A stretch of 64,000 nt of DNA from Saccharothrix espanaensis DSM 44229 (GCF_000328705.1 NC_019673.1:2604001-2668000), one strand, 5' to 3'; shown: positions 19,141-27,237, counted from the first letter of the stretch. Notes: generated from the letters alone by a model not told the origin. Numbers and translations: made by a program.

Positions 19141-19775
19141 GCCGCCACCCGGTCCGCGCGCAGCGCCCGGGTCCAATTCCGCAGGCCCAGCACGCACAAC
19201 GCGATGAACCCCAGGTAGAGCAGCGCGGTGAGCCACAGGTCCTTGTAGGCGTACAACGGAACGTAGATCACGTCCGCGGTGATCCACAGCCACCAGCACT
19301 CGACCTTCTTGCGCGTCTGACCCCAGGTGGCGAGCAGGGACAGCACGGTGGTCACCGCGTCCGCCCACGGCACCGTCGAGGTGGTGAACGTCATGAGCAC
19401 CCACGCGATCAGCGCGGTCCCGGCGACACCGGCCGCCGCCAACCACGCCCACTGGACCGGTGCGGTGCGGCTGACCGGCAGCGGGGTCCGCTCGACGCCC
19501 CCGTGCAGCCACGCCCACCACCCGTACAGGGCCAGTGCGATGTAGACGATCTGGAGCCCCGAGTCCGCGTACAGCCCGCCCGCCGCGAACAGCACCAGGA
19601 AGGCGATGTTGTTGAGGATCCCGATCGGCCAGTTCCACGCGTTCTGCCTGGCCACCAGCCACACGCACAGCGCGCCCGTGACGAAACCCGCCACCTCGCC
19701 CCAGCTCGTGGCGACGCCGCCGAGGGTGAACGCGGGGGTGGTGAAGGGCCAGAGGATGACGTCGAGTGGTGACAC
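19137..19775 (-). CDS. pnuC: Nicotinamide riboside transporter PnuC
   Basis: A 212-residue membrane protein with about seven helices and PnuC hallmarks: ARQNAWNWPIGILNNIAFLVLF, ALYGWWAWLHG and ECWWLWITADVIYVPLYAYKDL. It imports nicotinamide riboside, which the coupled NadR-like enzyme would trap as NMN. GTG at 19775 is preferred. A longer start in the same frame would run through the palindromic SOS box upstream, which argues against it. Confidence 0.9.
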   Translation of the reverse strand: MSPLDVILWPFTTPAFTLGGVATSWGEVAGFVTGALCVWLVARQNAWNWPIGILNNIAFLVLFAAGGLYADSGLQIVYIALALYGWWAWLHGGVERTPLPVSRTAPVQWAWLAAAGVAGTALIAWVLMTFTTSTVPWADAVTTVLSLLATWGQTRKKVECWWLWITADVIYVPLYAYKDLWLTALLYLGFIALCVLGLRNWTRALRADRVAA

Positions 19776-19786
19776 GGGTACTCCGT

Positions 19787-19815
19787 TTGACGGTGATTCG
19801 AACACGTGTTCGAAT
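19787..19815 (+). promoter_or_regulatory. Predicted promoter of the radical SAM gene, leaderless
   Basis: A good -35 (TTGACG, 19787-19792) is followed after 17 nt by a weak -10 (TCGAAT, 19810-19815). This puts the start of transcription about at the ATG (19822), so the mRNA would be leaderless; no Shine-Dalgarno is visible. The SOS palindrome fills the spacer and the -10. Confidence 0.5.
19796..19815. promoter_or_regulatory. LexA-binding SOS box
   Basis: The 20-bp sequence ATTCGAACACGTGTTCGAAT is a perfect palindrome. It contains TCGAAC-N4-GTTCGA, the actinobacterial LexA consensus. It lies 6 nt before the radical SAM ATG and 20 nt upstream of the divergent pnuC start, so LexA could repress one or both transcripts. 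Confidence 0.85.
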
Positions 19816-19821
19816 GTGGTC

Positions 19822-21729
19822 ATGCGATGGGACGGGCAGAAGGACGGGGCTGACCGGCAGCAGGCTCTGCCGGGGTTGCCGGGACTGGTCCGCAGCGTAC
19901 GAACTCCGGAGTTCGCCGACGTCGTGTTCCACGAGGTGCGCGCCAAATCGGTGCTGAACAAGGTGGCCGGCGGCCGGCTGCCGTTCGGGTGGACGGTCAA
20001 CCCGTACCGGGGCTGCACGCACGGCTGCACCTACTGCCTGGCCGGCGACACGCCCGTCCTGCTGGCCGACGGCCGCACCAAGCCGATCGCCGACCTGTCG
20101 GTGGGCGAGGAGGTCTTCGGCACGTTCGAGGGCCGGTACGTCCGGACCCGCGTGCGGGCGCACTGGAGCACGGTCAAACCCGCCTACCGGATCACGCTGG
20201 AGGACGGCACGCAGGTCGTGGCCAGCGGCGACCACCGGTTCCTCGCCGAGGACGGCTGGCGGCACCTCACCGCGGGCCGGTGCGACGACTTCGAGGAGCG
20301 GCCGTTCCTCGCCAAGGGCACCCGGCTGGTCGGCACCGGCCGCTTCACCGCGCCGCCGACCGTGAACGACGACTACCGCCGCGGCTACCTGTGGGGGCTG
20401 GTGCGCGGCGGCCTGCCGGGCGACCCGGACGTGCTGGCGCGGGCGCGGGAGTACGCCGCGGGCCCGGTCCCGCGCGAGAGCGACTTCATCGAGTGGCCGA
20501 CCGTGCCCGGCGACGACTGGTCCAAGGGCTTCCTCGCCGGCCTGTTCGACGCGCGCGGCACGGCGAGCGGCGGCGACCTCGTCCTGTCCAGTTCGGACAG
20601 CGCGGTGTTCGACGCCGCCGTGCTCGCGCTGACCCGCTTGAAGATCGGCCACGTCGTGGAGGTGCGCGGGGTGCGGATCACCGGCGGCCTGGCCGAGCGG
20701 CTGCGGTTCCTGCACCTGGTCGGCCCGGTGGTGGCGCGCGGGAACTGCGTGGAGGGCGTGGCCGTCCCGCGCGAGACGCGGCTGGCGGTGGCGGCGGTCG
20801 AGGCGCTGGGCGTGACCAGGACGTTGTACGACATCACCACCGGCACCGGTGACTTCGTCGCCAACGGGCTGGTCAGCCACAACTGCTTCGCCCGCAACAC
20901 CCACACCTACCTCGACCTCGACGCCGGGCACGACTTCGACACCCAGGTCGTGGTGAAGGTCAACGCGGTGGAAGTCCTGTCCGCGCAGCTCAAAGCCCGC
21001 ACGTGGCGGCGAGAGCACGTGGCCATGGGCACGAACACCGACCCGTACCAGCGGGCCGAGGGCCGGTACGCGCTGATGCCCGGCATCATCCGGGCGCTGG
21101 CCGAGTCCGGCACGCCGTTCTCCGTGCTGACCAAGGGAACCGTGCTGTCGCGGGACATCCCGCTGCTGGCGGAGGCCGCCCGGCAGGTGCCGGTCGGCAT
21201 CGGCGTGTCGATCCCGCTGCTGGACCGCGACCTGCAGTCCGGGCTGGAACCGGGCACGCCGAGCCCGCAGGCGCGGCTGGAACTGGTGCGCAAGGTGCGT
21301 GAAGCCGGGCTGCCGTGCGGGGTGTTCGTCGCGCCCGTGCTGCCCGGCCTGACCGACGGCGTGGACGAATTGGGCGCGTTGCTGGGGGAGATCGCGGCGG
21401 CGGGCGCGTCCGGCGTGACGGTGCTGCCGCTGCACCTGCGGCCGGGCGCGCGGGAGTGGTTCGCGCGGTGGCTGGTGCGGGAGCGGCCGGACCTCGCGGA
21501 CGGGTACCGCAAGCTCTACGCGCGCGGCTCGTACGTCGACGCCAAGTACCGGCGGTGGCTCGCCGCCCGCATCCAGCCGTTGCTGCGCGAACACGGGCTG
21601 GACGTGAAGCGCGGGCTGGAGGAGGTCGGCGTGCCCGGCGACGACGACGGCGTGTGGCCCGAGGGCAGCCTGCCTTCGACCGCGCCGTTCCCGCGCGGCG
21701 TGGACCGGGAGCAGCTCACCCTGCTGTAG
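19822..21729 (+). CDS. Rv2578c-family radical SAM protein with in-frame intein
   Basis: A 635-residue precursor; about 352 residues remain after removal of the 283-residue intein. The N-terminal extein has YRGCTHGCTYC, the CxxxCxxC iron-sulfur motif (Cys65, 69, 72), interrupted by the intein at its third Cys. The remainder (CFARNTHTYLDLD onward) follows. Similar to spore photoproduct lyase-like radical SAM proteins of M. tuberculosis Rv2578c type; the reaction is unknown. Splicing is needed to place the proper Cys-Phe-Ala-Arg sequence at the cluster. The SOS box suggests DNA-damage induction. Confidence 0.92.
   Translation: MRWDGQKDGADRQQALPGLPGLVRSVRTPEFADVVFHEVRAKSVLNKVAGGRLPFGWTVNPYRGCTHGCTYCLAGDTPVLLADGRTKPIADLSVGEEVFGTFEGRYVRTRVRAHWSTVKPAYRITLEDGTQVVASGDHRFLAEDGWRHLTAGRCDDFEERPFLAKGTRLVGTGRFTAPPTVNDDYRRGYLWGLVRGGLPGDPDVLARAREYAAGPVPRESDFIEWPTVPGDDWSKGFLAGLFDARGTASGGDLVLSSSDSAVFDAAVLALTRLKIGHVVEVRGVRITGGLAERLRFLHLVGPVVARGNCVEGVAVPRETRLAVAAVEALGVTRTLYDITTGTGDFVANGLVSHNCFARNTHTYLDLDAGHDFDTQVVVKVNAVEVLSAQLKARTWRREHVAMGTNTDPYQRAEGRYALMPGIIRALAESGTPFSVLTKGTVLSRDIPLLAEAARQVPVGIGVSIPLLDRDLQSGLEPGTPSPQARLELVRKVREAGLPCGVFVAPVLPGLTDGVDELGALLGEIAAAGASGVTVLPLHLRPGAREWFARWLVRERPDLADGYRKLYARGSYVDAKYRRWLAARIQPLLREHGLDVKRGLEEVGVPGDDDGVWPEGSLPSTAPFPRGVDREQLTLL
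20035..20883 (+). mobile_element. Intein (283 residues) with degenerate LAGLIDADG endonuclease
   Basis: The intein begins at Cys (CLAGDTPVLLADG, block A) and ends SHN before the Cys+1 of the extein. Block B has SGDH (Ser for the usual Thr) and block F YDITTGTGDFVANGLV. Splicing residues (Cys1, penultimate His, terminal Asn, Cys+1) are intact. The endonuclease motifs YLWGLVRGGL and FLAGLFDARG both lack the catalytic acidic residue (Gly and Arg respectively), so homing activity is probably lost. The fold is smaller than a full intein of this type. Confidence 0.9.
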
Positions 21730-21756
21730 TGGCGGCGAAGGACCTAGGCTGCGCCG

Positions 21757-22407
21757 GTGAGGGTGATCGTGTTCGGCGCGACGGGCATGGTGGGTCAGGG
21801 CGTCCTGCGGGAGTGTTTGCGGGTGCCCGACGTGACAGAGGTCCTGGCGGTCGGCCGGCGGCGCACGGGGCAGTCGCACCCGAAGCTGCGTGAGCTGGTG
21901 CACGGCGATTTCACCGACTTCACGCCGGTCGCCGGGCAGCTCACGGGGTACGACGCGTGCTTCTTCTGCCTGGGGGTGTCGTCGGTCGGCATGTCGGCCG
22001 AGGACTACCGGCGGATCACCTACGACTACACGTTCGCCGCCGCGCGGGTGTTGGCCGAGGTGAACCCGGGCTCGACGTTCGTCTACGTCTCCGGCGCGGG
22101 CACGGACCGTGACTCCCGCCGGGCGTGGGCGAAGGTGAAGGCGCGGACGGAGGACGACGTGATCGCGCTGCCGTTGCGCGGCTACGCGTTGCGCCCCGGC
22201 TACATCCAACCGATGCACGGCGTGCGCACGAAGGTCCGCTGGTACGGGTGGGCCTACGCGGCCCTGTCACCCGCGTACCCCCTGATCCGCCGCCTGCTGC
22301 CGAAGTGGACGACGACCACGGAGCAACTGGGCCGCGCGATGCTCGCGCTAGCCAGAACCGGCGCCCCCATCCGCCGCCTCGAAGTCCCCGACATCAACGC
22401 CCTCTGA
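21757..22407 (+). CDS. NAD(P)-binding oxidoreductase/epimerase-like protein
   Basis: A 216-residue Rossmann protein of the NAD-dependent epimerase (NAD(P)H-binding) group. The nucleotide motif FGATGMVGQGVLREC is at the N-terminus, followed by CFFCLGVSS and a YVSGAGTDRDSRRAWAKVKARTE segment with the expected Tyr/Lys region displaced. The substrate is not known. GTG start at 21757, 27 nt after the radical SAM stop, so co-transcription under SOS control is possible. Confidence 0.8.
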   Translation: MRVIVFGATGMVGQGVLRECLRVPDVTEVLAVGRRRTGQSHPKLRELVHGDFTDFTPVAGQLTGYDACFFCLGVSSVGMSAEDYRRITYDYTFAAARVLAEVNPGSTFVYVSGAGTDRDSRRAWAKVKARTEDDVIALPLRGYALRPGYIQPMHGVRTKVRWYGWAYAALSPAYPLIRRLLPKWTTTTEQLGRAMLALARTGAPIRRLEVPDINAL

Positions 22408-22500
22408 CCCCCCGGCGCACGCCCTCCGCCCTCCGCCCCCGCCCTCCGCTCTCCGCCTTTCGCCCTCAGCCCTCCGCCCTGTGTCCTGAGCCACATCAAC
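22408..22500. repeat. Pyrimidine-rich simple sequence
   Basis: From about 22421 to 22485 the plus strand is a run of degenerate CGCCCTCC units. It has no coding potential and may act in transcription termination or be slipped-strand DNA. It separates the oxidoreductase gene from the next operon. Confidence 0.5.
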
Positions 22501-22507
22501 CCAGCTC

Positions 22508-22563
22508 TTGAACGTGTTCAAAAATTTGGCGTACGCTCGTGCCGTCCAGTTGAACGCGTTCAA
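22508..22563 (+). promoter_or_regulatory. Promoter with two TetR-type operators
   Basis: Two palindromes of the form TTGAAC-N2-GTTCAA occur at 22508-22521 (near-perfect) and 22550-22563 (perfect). The first overlaps a likely -35 (TTGAAC) and the second lies just past a predicted transcription start set by TACGCT (22532-22537) at 18-nt spacing. This layout suits repression by the TetR regulator encoded as third gene of the operon. Confidence 0.65.
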
Positions 22564-22576
22564 AAAGGGGTTGGCG

Positions 22577-22975
22577 ATGAACGGCTTGGTCCTCACCTAC
22601 GTGCTCTACCTGGTGCTCAGCATCGCGCTGACGATCTGGGTGGGCCGCACGCTCAGCCGCAACGGCAAGATCTTCCTGGTCGACGTCTTCCACGGCAACG
22701 AGGAGCTGGCGCGGACCGTCAACCACCTCCTGGTGGTCGGGTTCTACCTGGTCAACTTCGGTTTCGTGGCCACCTACCTGCGCAGCAGCGACTACATCGC
22801 GGAGGCGCAGGACGTCTTCGAGACCTTGTCGGCGAAGGTCGGCACGGTGCTCGTGGTGCTCGGCGTGCTGCACCTGGGCAACGTCTTCGTGCTCAGCCGG
22901 ATGCGCCGGCGCAGCCTGCACCGCGCCCAGGACCTGCCGCCCGTCGGCCCCGACGGTTACACCAAGATCGCATGA
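22577..22975 (+). CDS. Hypothetical integral membrane protein of TetR/DCC operon
   Basis: A 132-residue protein with three predicted membrane helices (about 5-23, 52-72 and 94-114). No family is recognised. ATG at 22577 is chosen because AAAGGGG is 7-13 nt upstream; a longer in-frame start would begin inside the operators. The stop overlaps the DCC-family start by 4 nt, so the two may work together at the membrane. Confidence 0.75.
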   Translation: MNGLVLTYVLYLVLSIALTIWVGRTLSRNGKIFLVDVFHGNEELARTVNHLLVVGFYLVNFGFVATYLRSSDYIAEAQDVFETLSAKVGTVLVVLGVLHLGNVFVLSRMRRRSLHRAQDLPPVGPDGYTKIA

Positions 22976-23346
22976 ACGCCCTGACCGTCCTGTACGACGC
23001 GGACTGCCCGTTCTGCCGGCGTGCGACGGCGTGGCTGGCGGCCCAGGCGAAGCTCGTCCGCCTGGACTTCGTGCCGGCCGGCTCGGAGCAGGCGCGGCAG
23101 CGGTTCCCGGAGCTGGACCACGCGGAGACCATGCGCGTGATCACGCTCATCGGCGACCGGGGGGAGGTGTTTCGAGGCGACCGGGCGTGGCTGGTGTGCT
23201 TGTGGGCGCTGCGGGCGTGGCGACCGATGGCGAACCGGCTGACCGGGCAAGGTCATCAGCGGTTCCTGCGCGCGGCGACCAAGCTGGCCGACCGGCTGCG
23301 TGCGATGAGCAAGGACGAGGACTGTGACCAAGCCTGCCAAAAGTGA
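22972..23346 (+). CDS. DCC-family thiol-disulfide oxidoreductase-like protein
   Basis: A 124-residue thioredoxin-fold protein of the DCC (DUF393) family, named for its DxxCPFC motif, here VLYDADCPFCRRATAWL at the N-terminus. The CPFC pair is suited to dithiol chemistry. The C-terminus is Cys-containing (DEDCDQACQK). It overlaps genes on both sides (4 nt and 23 nt), tying it to the membrane protein and TetR regulator. The substrate is unknown. Confidence 0.85.
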   Translation: MNALTVLYDADCPFCRRATAWLAAQAKLVRLDFVPAGSEQARQRFPELDHAETMRVITLIGDRGEVFRGDRAWLVCLWALRAWRPMANRLTGQGHQRFLRAATKLADRLRAMSKDEDCDQACQK

Positions 23347-24025
23347 GCAGACCAGGGCCGCGATCGTGGAGAGCGCCATGAGGCTCTTCCTGGAGAACGG
23401 CTACGACCGCACGACGATGCGGGCGATCGCGGCGGACGCGGGGGTGTCGGTGGGCAACGCCTACTACTACTTCCCGTCCAAGGAGCACCTGATCCAGGGC
23501 TTCTACGATCGCATGGTCACCGCGCACCGGGCGGCGTGCGCGGAGATCCTGGCGTCGGACGGCGACTTCACCACCAAGCTGACCGGCGTGCTGACGGCGT
23601 GGCTGGAGGTGTCGTCCCCGTACCACGCGTTCGCGAGCCAGTTCTTCAAGAACGCGGCGGACCCGGACAGCCCCCTGAGCCCGTTCTCGACGGAGTCGGG
23701 CAACGCCCGTGACGGAGGCATAGCGATCCACCGCAAACTCGTGGACGGGGTGAAGGTGGATTCCCAACTACGTGAGGATCTGCCGGAACTGCTGTGGCTG
23801 TTCCAGATGGGCGTGGTCCTCTTCTGGGTGCACGACAAGTCGGAGAACCAACGCAACACGGACGTCCTGGTGCGCCGCAGCACGCCGATGATCGGTAAGC
23901 TGCTACAACTCTCACGAGTACCGGGCCTACGCTCGGTCACCCGCGAGGCGGCTCAACTGTTCCGCGACATCGGCCTAGGCACCCTGGGCAAATCCCGCGG
24001 ACCAGCAGGCCACTCAAACGGGTGA
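23324..24025 (+). CDS. TetR-family regulator
   Basis: A 233-residue TetR repressor. Its N-terminal HTH is AIAADAGVSVGNAYYYFPSKEHLI (written here as AIAADAGVSVGNAYYYF then PSKEHLI). The C-terminal ligand domain ends with a short positively charged tail. Its GTG start overlaps the DCC gene by 23 nt, so it is the last gene of the operon. The paired TTGAAC/GTTCAA operators in the operon promoter are its likely targets, giving autoregulation. The inducer is unknown. Confidence 0.88.
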   Translation: MTKPAKSEQTRAAIVESAMRLFLENGYDRTTMRAIAADAGVSVGNAYYYFPSKEHLIQGFYDRMVTAHRAACAEILASDGDFTTKLTGVLTAWLEVSSPYHAFASQFFKNAADPDSPLSPFSTESGNARDGGIAIHRKLVDGVKVDSQLREDLPELLWLFQMGVVLFWVHDKSENQRNTDVLVRRSTPMIGKLLQLSRVPGLRSVTREAAQLFRDIGLGTLGKSRGPAGHSNG

Positions 24026-24888
24026 TCATCCGGCCGAGACGTACGAAAACACTGTTCCCAATACTCGGTTTGAAAAACTGAATCCCGCGAACCACCCCGC
24101 CAAACTCACAGCCCACAGCACCCCTGACCCGCTCACCGAAGCCGGCACCGACAGCGCCACAGCCCGCCACCACCGGCCAACACGGGCCAGCGAGCATCAG
24201 GCCACGGCCACGGGCCACGGGCCACGGGCCACGGGCCCCTGGGCACCGGGCAGGAGGGCAGCGGGCAGCAGGGCAGCAGGACCCCGAGAGCTGCCAGGCC
24301 CAGGCGCTAGATGGCCACGCCGGCCGCCGATGCGAAGGCACTTGCCCAGGTATGAGGCGGCGCACTGAGTCGGTGGCTGACTGCCTGTACTGACTGGCTG
24401 CCTGCGCTGCCTGCCTGCGCTGGGCGAAGGACGGGGCGACGGAGCAGGGTCTGGAACGGTGCGCGCTCGCGAAAACGCGCGAGGCCGATGCCGCCCCGTT
24501 TCCGTCGCTCGTCGCTGACCGTCGTCTGCCGGCTATGACCGGTAGCCGCCGCCGACCGTTGCGATCGCCCGATGTCGCCCGCCCTCGCCCGCCGCCGGCA
24601 TGCGCTGAGATCGCCTGTCGGCGCGCCCACACCCGCCGCATTTCCCGCCCGCCGAGCACGGTACCGACCGCACCGCCGACGTGGCGGCATGTGGTCGTGC
24701 CCCGGTCTGCGCGCTGCCCGCGTCGTGCCGCTGGGGTTCGTCGGCGTGCGTGTGTGGCTCGGTGGAGTGTTCGGGCGGGCGTTCGGGCGGGTGATGGAGT
24801 GGAGCGGGGCGGGGTGGGGCGGGGGGCGGGGTGGGGCTGAGCTGCGCGAATGCGGATGAGTGGCGGACTCCGTACGGCGTACGGTACG
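24026..24888. other. Noncoding low-complexity gap
   Basis: About 860 nt without a credible gene. The first ~60 nt are AT-richer (near 24040-24085). Tandem GGGCCAC units follow at about 24195-24240, then CTGCCTG-type units near 24365-24425, and GC-rich sequence to 24840. Open frames here have no start context or domain. It could be a remnant of deleted genes. Confidence 0.5.
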
Positions 24889-24897
24889 ATGTACGAC

Positions 24898-25299
24898 ATG
24901 AGTGCTGCGCCGGGTAGTGGGGCTGGGTTCGTGCCGACTGATGACGACGTTTCGGGAGTGCTGGGGTGGTTCGCGCGGTGGGATGCGCTGGCGGTGGCGA
25001 AGGACGTCGAGGCGATGGCGGGGATGGCGTTGTTCCCGGTCAACGCGGTGACCGACGGCTCGGCTGAGTCGTGGGACCGTGCGCGGTTCCTCAACGACAT
25101 GGCCGCGCAGCTCGGGGACGGCGACGTGCAGATGGAATCTGTGCGCACGCCGATCTTCCTCAACGCGAACCTGGTGTTCGTGATCACCGACGCGACCATC
25201 ACGGTGGGCGAGTTTTCGCAGGTCGTGCGGTACGGCGACTTGCTGGTGAAGAAGGATGGCGAGTGGTTGTTCCAGACGATGGTTCAAGGTGGTTGGTGA
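24898..25299 (+). CDS. SnoaL-like (NTF2-fold) protein, hypothetical
   Basis: A 133-residue cytosolic protein with an NTF2/SnoaL-like pattern: helix FARWDALAVAKDVEAMAGMALFPV, later VVRYGDLLVKKDGEWLFQTMVQ. No catalytic residues can be assigned. No Shine-Dalgarno precedes ATG 24898; TACGAT at 24885-24890 could be a -10 giving a leaderless start. An in-frame ATG at 24889 is the alternative. The upstream CGTACGGCGTACGG repeats may be an operator. Confidence 0.65.
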   Translation: MSAAPGSGAGFVPTDDDVSGVLGWFARWDALAVAKDVEAMAGMALFPVNAVTDGSAESWDRARFLNDMAAQLGDGDVQMESVRTPIFLNANLVFVITDATITVGEFSQVVRYGDLLVKKDGEWLFQTMVQGGW

Positions 25300-25459
25300 T
25301 CGACGGGCAATCGACGGCGGTCGGCTGGTGAGTCGGGAGCGGGTGGGGGTGTGACTCGCGGTGATGCCTGATCGGGGGTGACTGCCGCCTGATCGTGATG
25401 GGTCCGCGCCCTTAGCGTCGGCGGAGGTGTTTGGGCTCCTCGACGAACAGGGGTAATGC

Positions 25460-25744
25460 ATGTCCATCATCCGACGAGGGGTGCTCGTCGCGGCTGCGGT
25501 TCTGGTGGCGGGTGCCTTTTCGGTTGGGTCGGCGCTGGCCGGTCCGGGTGCTGCTGAAGGTGGGGGTGGTGGCGACACCGCTGCGTCCGCCGATCGCATC
25601 GCGCACGGACACGCCCACGGTCACGGGGGGATTCGGCCCGGCGACTGGGGTCACTGGGGCGCGGACCCCGAGGACTGGCGTCACTGGGGTGCCGACCCTG
25701 AGGACTGGGGTGACTGGGGCGGTGACCCGGGCGACTGGGGGTAG
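25460..25744 (+). CDS. Small secreted protein with Trp-Gly decapeptide repeats
   Basis: A 94-residue protein with a signal peptide (RRGVLVAAAVLVAGAFSVGSALA) and an AGGGG Shine-Dalgarno before ATG 25460. The mature part is Gly/His-rich (HGHAHGHGG) and ends in three 10-residue repeats of the form P(E/G)DW-xx-WG-(A/G)-D. No family is recognised. The Trp/Asp repeats with a leader invite comparison with multi-core peptide precursors or with a metal- or wall-binding surface protein; neither is shown. No processing enzyme is adjacent. Confidence 0.65.
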   Translation: MSIIRRGVLVAAAVLVAGAFSVGSALAGPGAAEGGGGGDTAASADRIAHGHAHGHGGIRPGDWGHWGADPEDWRHWGADPEDWGDWGGDPGDWG

Positions 25745-25836
25745 GCCGAGGCGCGGTGGAGGTAGGTGGGGCGGGTCTCCTGTGGGGACTCGCCCCACGG
25801 CGTGTGGTGGGGAGCGAGATGAGAGGGGAGGCTCGA

Positions 25837-25870
25837 CAACTAACAATCAGTCTTGACTGTTTGTTAGTTG
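25837..25870. promoter_or_regulatory. TetR operator and promoter of the atu-like operon
   Basis: Two 15-nt arms (CAACTAACAATCAGT and ACTGTTTGTTAGTTG; one mismatch) flank a 4-nt centre. The centre contains TTGACT (25853-25858), a good -35. AACACT (25876-25881) lies 17 nt later and would place transcription at the ATG (25889), i.e. leaderless. The site lies directly before its TetR gene. Confidence 0.75.
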
Positions 25871-25888
25871 GGCGGAACACTCGGGTAC

Positions 25889-26491
25889 ATGGCCACGGAG
25901 ACCAGACAGCGGCAGGCCGACCGCAGTGCGGGCACGCGGCGCAAGCTCATGGAGGCGACTGTCGAGTGCCTGGTCGAGTTCGGCTGGTCGGGCACCACGA
26001 CCACGGTCGTCGCCGAGCGCGCGGGCGTGTCCCGGGGTGCTCAGTTGCACCACTTCCGCACTCGCGGTGAGCTCGTCGCCGCGGCCGTCGAGCATCTGGG
26101 CGCGGAAAGCGTTTTCCAGCTGAAGGAACGGGCTGCGGTCGTCGGGGGCGCGTCCCCGGGGGAGCGCATCACCGCAGTGGTCGAGCTGATCGCCGACTTC
26201 TACGCCAGCGACCTGTTCACCGCCGCCCTCGAACTGTGGGTGGCCGCGCGCACCGACGAATCGCTGAAAACCGTCGTCGTGCCGCTGGAAGTCCGGCTGG
26301 GCCGAGAAACCCACCGCCTCGCGGTGGAGCTGCTCGACGCCGACGAGACGAAACCGGGCGTCCGCGAGGCCGTGCAGATCACCCTCGACCTGGTGCGCGG
26401 GCTGGCCTTGGCCAACCAGCTCACCGACGACGGCAAGCGGCGCAAGCGGATCGTCCGGCACTGGGCGCGGATGTTGGAGGCTTCGCTGTGA
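25889..26491 (+). CDS. TetR-family regulator of the atu-like operon
   Basis: A 200-residue TetR repressor with [24 protein letters not shown] (core [12 protein letters not shown]) and an all-helical ligand domain with the [12 protein letters not shown] segment found in TetR regulators next to CoA-ligand operons. It is the first gene of the operon and sits just behind its likely operator, so feedback on the catabolic genes is expected. ATG 25889 is used rather than the TTG at 25868, which lies inside the palindrome. The stop overlaps the next start. Confidence 0.9.
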   Translation: MATETRQRQADRSAGTRRKLMEATVECLVEFGWSGTTTTVVAERAGVSRGAQLHHFRTRGELVAAAVEHLGAESVFQLKERAAVVGGASPGERITAVVELIADFYASDLFTAALELWVAARTDESLKTVVVPLEVRLGRETHRLAVELLDADETKPGVREAVQITLDLVRGLALANQLTDDGKRRKRIVRHWARMLEASL

Positions 26492-27237
26492 TCAACGAGA
26501 TCCTGGACGACCTGCGCGCGGAGAGCGCCGTGCTGGACGACCTGGTCGCTCCGCTGGACGACTGGTCCGCGCCGACCCCGGCCGCCGGCTGGACCGTCGC
26601 GCACCAGATCAGCCACCTGCGCTGGACCGACCGGATCGCGGTGCTGGCCGCGACCGACCCCGACGCGTTCGCTGAACGCCTCAAGACCGCGTCGCCGGAC
26701 CTGGTGGACGTGGGCGCGGCCGAACCGGTCACGCTCGCCGAGTGGCGGGCTTCGCGGGTCGCGCTGGAGGAGGCGCTGCTGGGGGTGCCCGCCGGCGGCA
26801 AGGTGCCGTGGTTCGGGCCGCCGATGAGCCCGGCGTCGATGGCGACCGCGCGGCTGATGGAGACCTGGGCGCACGGCCAGGACGTGGCCGACGCGCTCGG
26901 CGTGGTCCGCGAGCCGACCGCGCGGCTCAAGCACGTGGCGCACATCGCGGTGCGCGCGTTCGGCTATGCCTTCCTGGTCAACGGTATGTCCGCGCCGCAG
27001 GAACCGGTGCGGGTGCAGCTCACCGGACCCGGCGGCGAGGTGTGGGCGTGGGGGCCGGAGGACGCGGAGAACCGGATCACCGGTCCGGCGTTGGACTTCT
27101 GCCTGCTCGCCACGCGCCGCCGGCACCGCGACGACCTGGCCGTGACGGCGGTCGGTGACGTGGCGCGGGCGTGGCTGCCGATCGCGCAGGCGTTCGCCGG
27201 CCCACCCGGGTCCGGCCGGGAGAAGGAGTCGTCGTGA
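26488..27237 (+). CDS. TIGR03084-type putative metal-binding protein (DinB/MDMPI fold)
   Basis: A 249-residue member of the actinobacterial TIGR03084 group, related to the mycothiol-dependent maleylpyruvate isomerase N-domain. [13 protein letters not shown] and [14 protein letters not shown] provide the expected metal-ligand His residues. Such genes commonly neighbour AtuA genes. The function is not known. GTG at 26488 overlaps the TetR stop, and its own stop overlaps the AtuA GTG. Confidence 0.85.
   Translation: MINEILDDLRAESAVLDDLVAPLDDWSAPTPAAGWTVAHQISHLRWTDRIAVLAATDPDAFAERLKTASPDLVDVGAAEPVTLAEWRASRVALEEALLGVPAGGKVPWFGPPMSPASMATARLMETWAHGQDVADALGVVREPTARLKHVAHIAVRAFGYAFLVNGMSAPQEPVRVQLTGPGGEVWAWGPEDAENRITGPALDFCLLATRRRHRDDLAVTAVGDVARAWLPIAQAFAGPPGSGREKESS

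Noticed and set aside
18061-22218. A 1385-residue minus-strand open frame spanning nadR-like to the oxidoreductase
   Set aside because: Only the part ending at 18061 is a real protein; the remainder is antisense to the radical SAM and oxidoreductase genes, with no signal.
24195-24240. Possible CRISPR-like array in GGGCCAC repeats
   Set aside because: Units are 7 nt with no unique spacers, so this is simple sequence repeat.
24307-25599. A 430-residue minus-strand open frame across the SnoaL-like gene
   Set aside because: Antisense to a better-supported plus-strand gene and low-complexity Pro/Arg/Thr composition.
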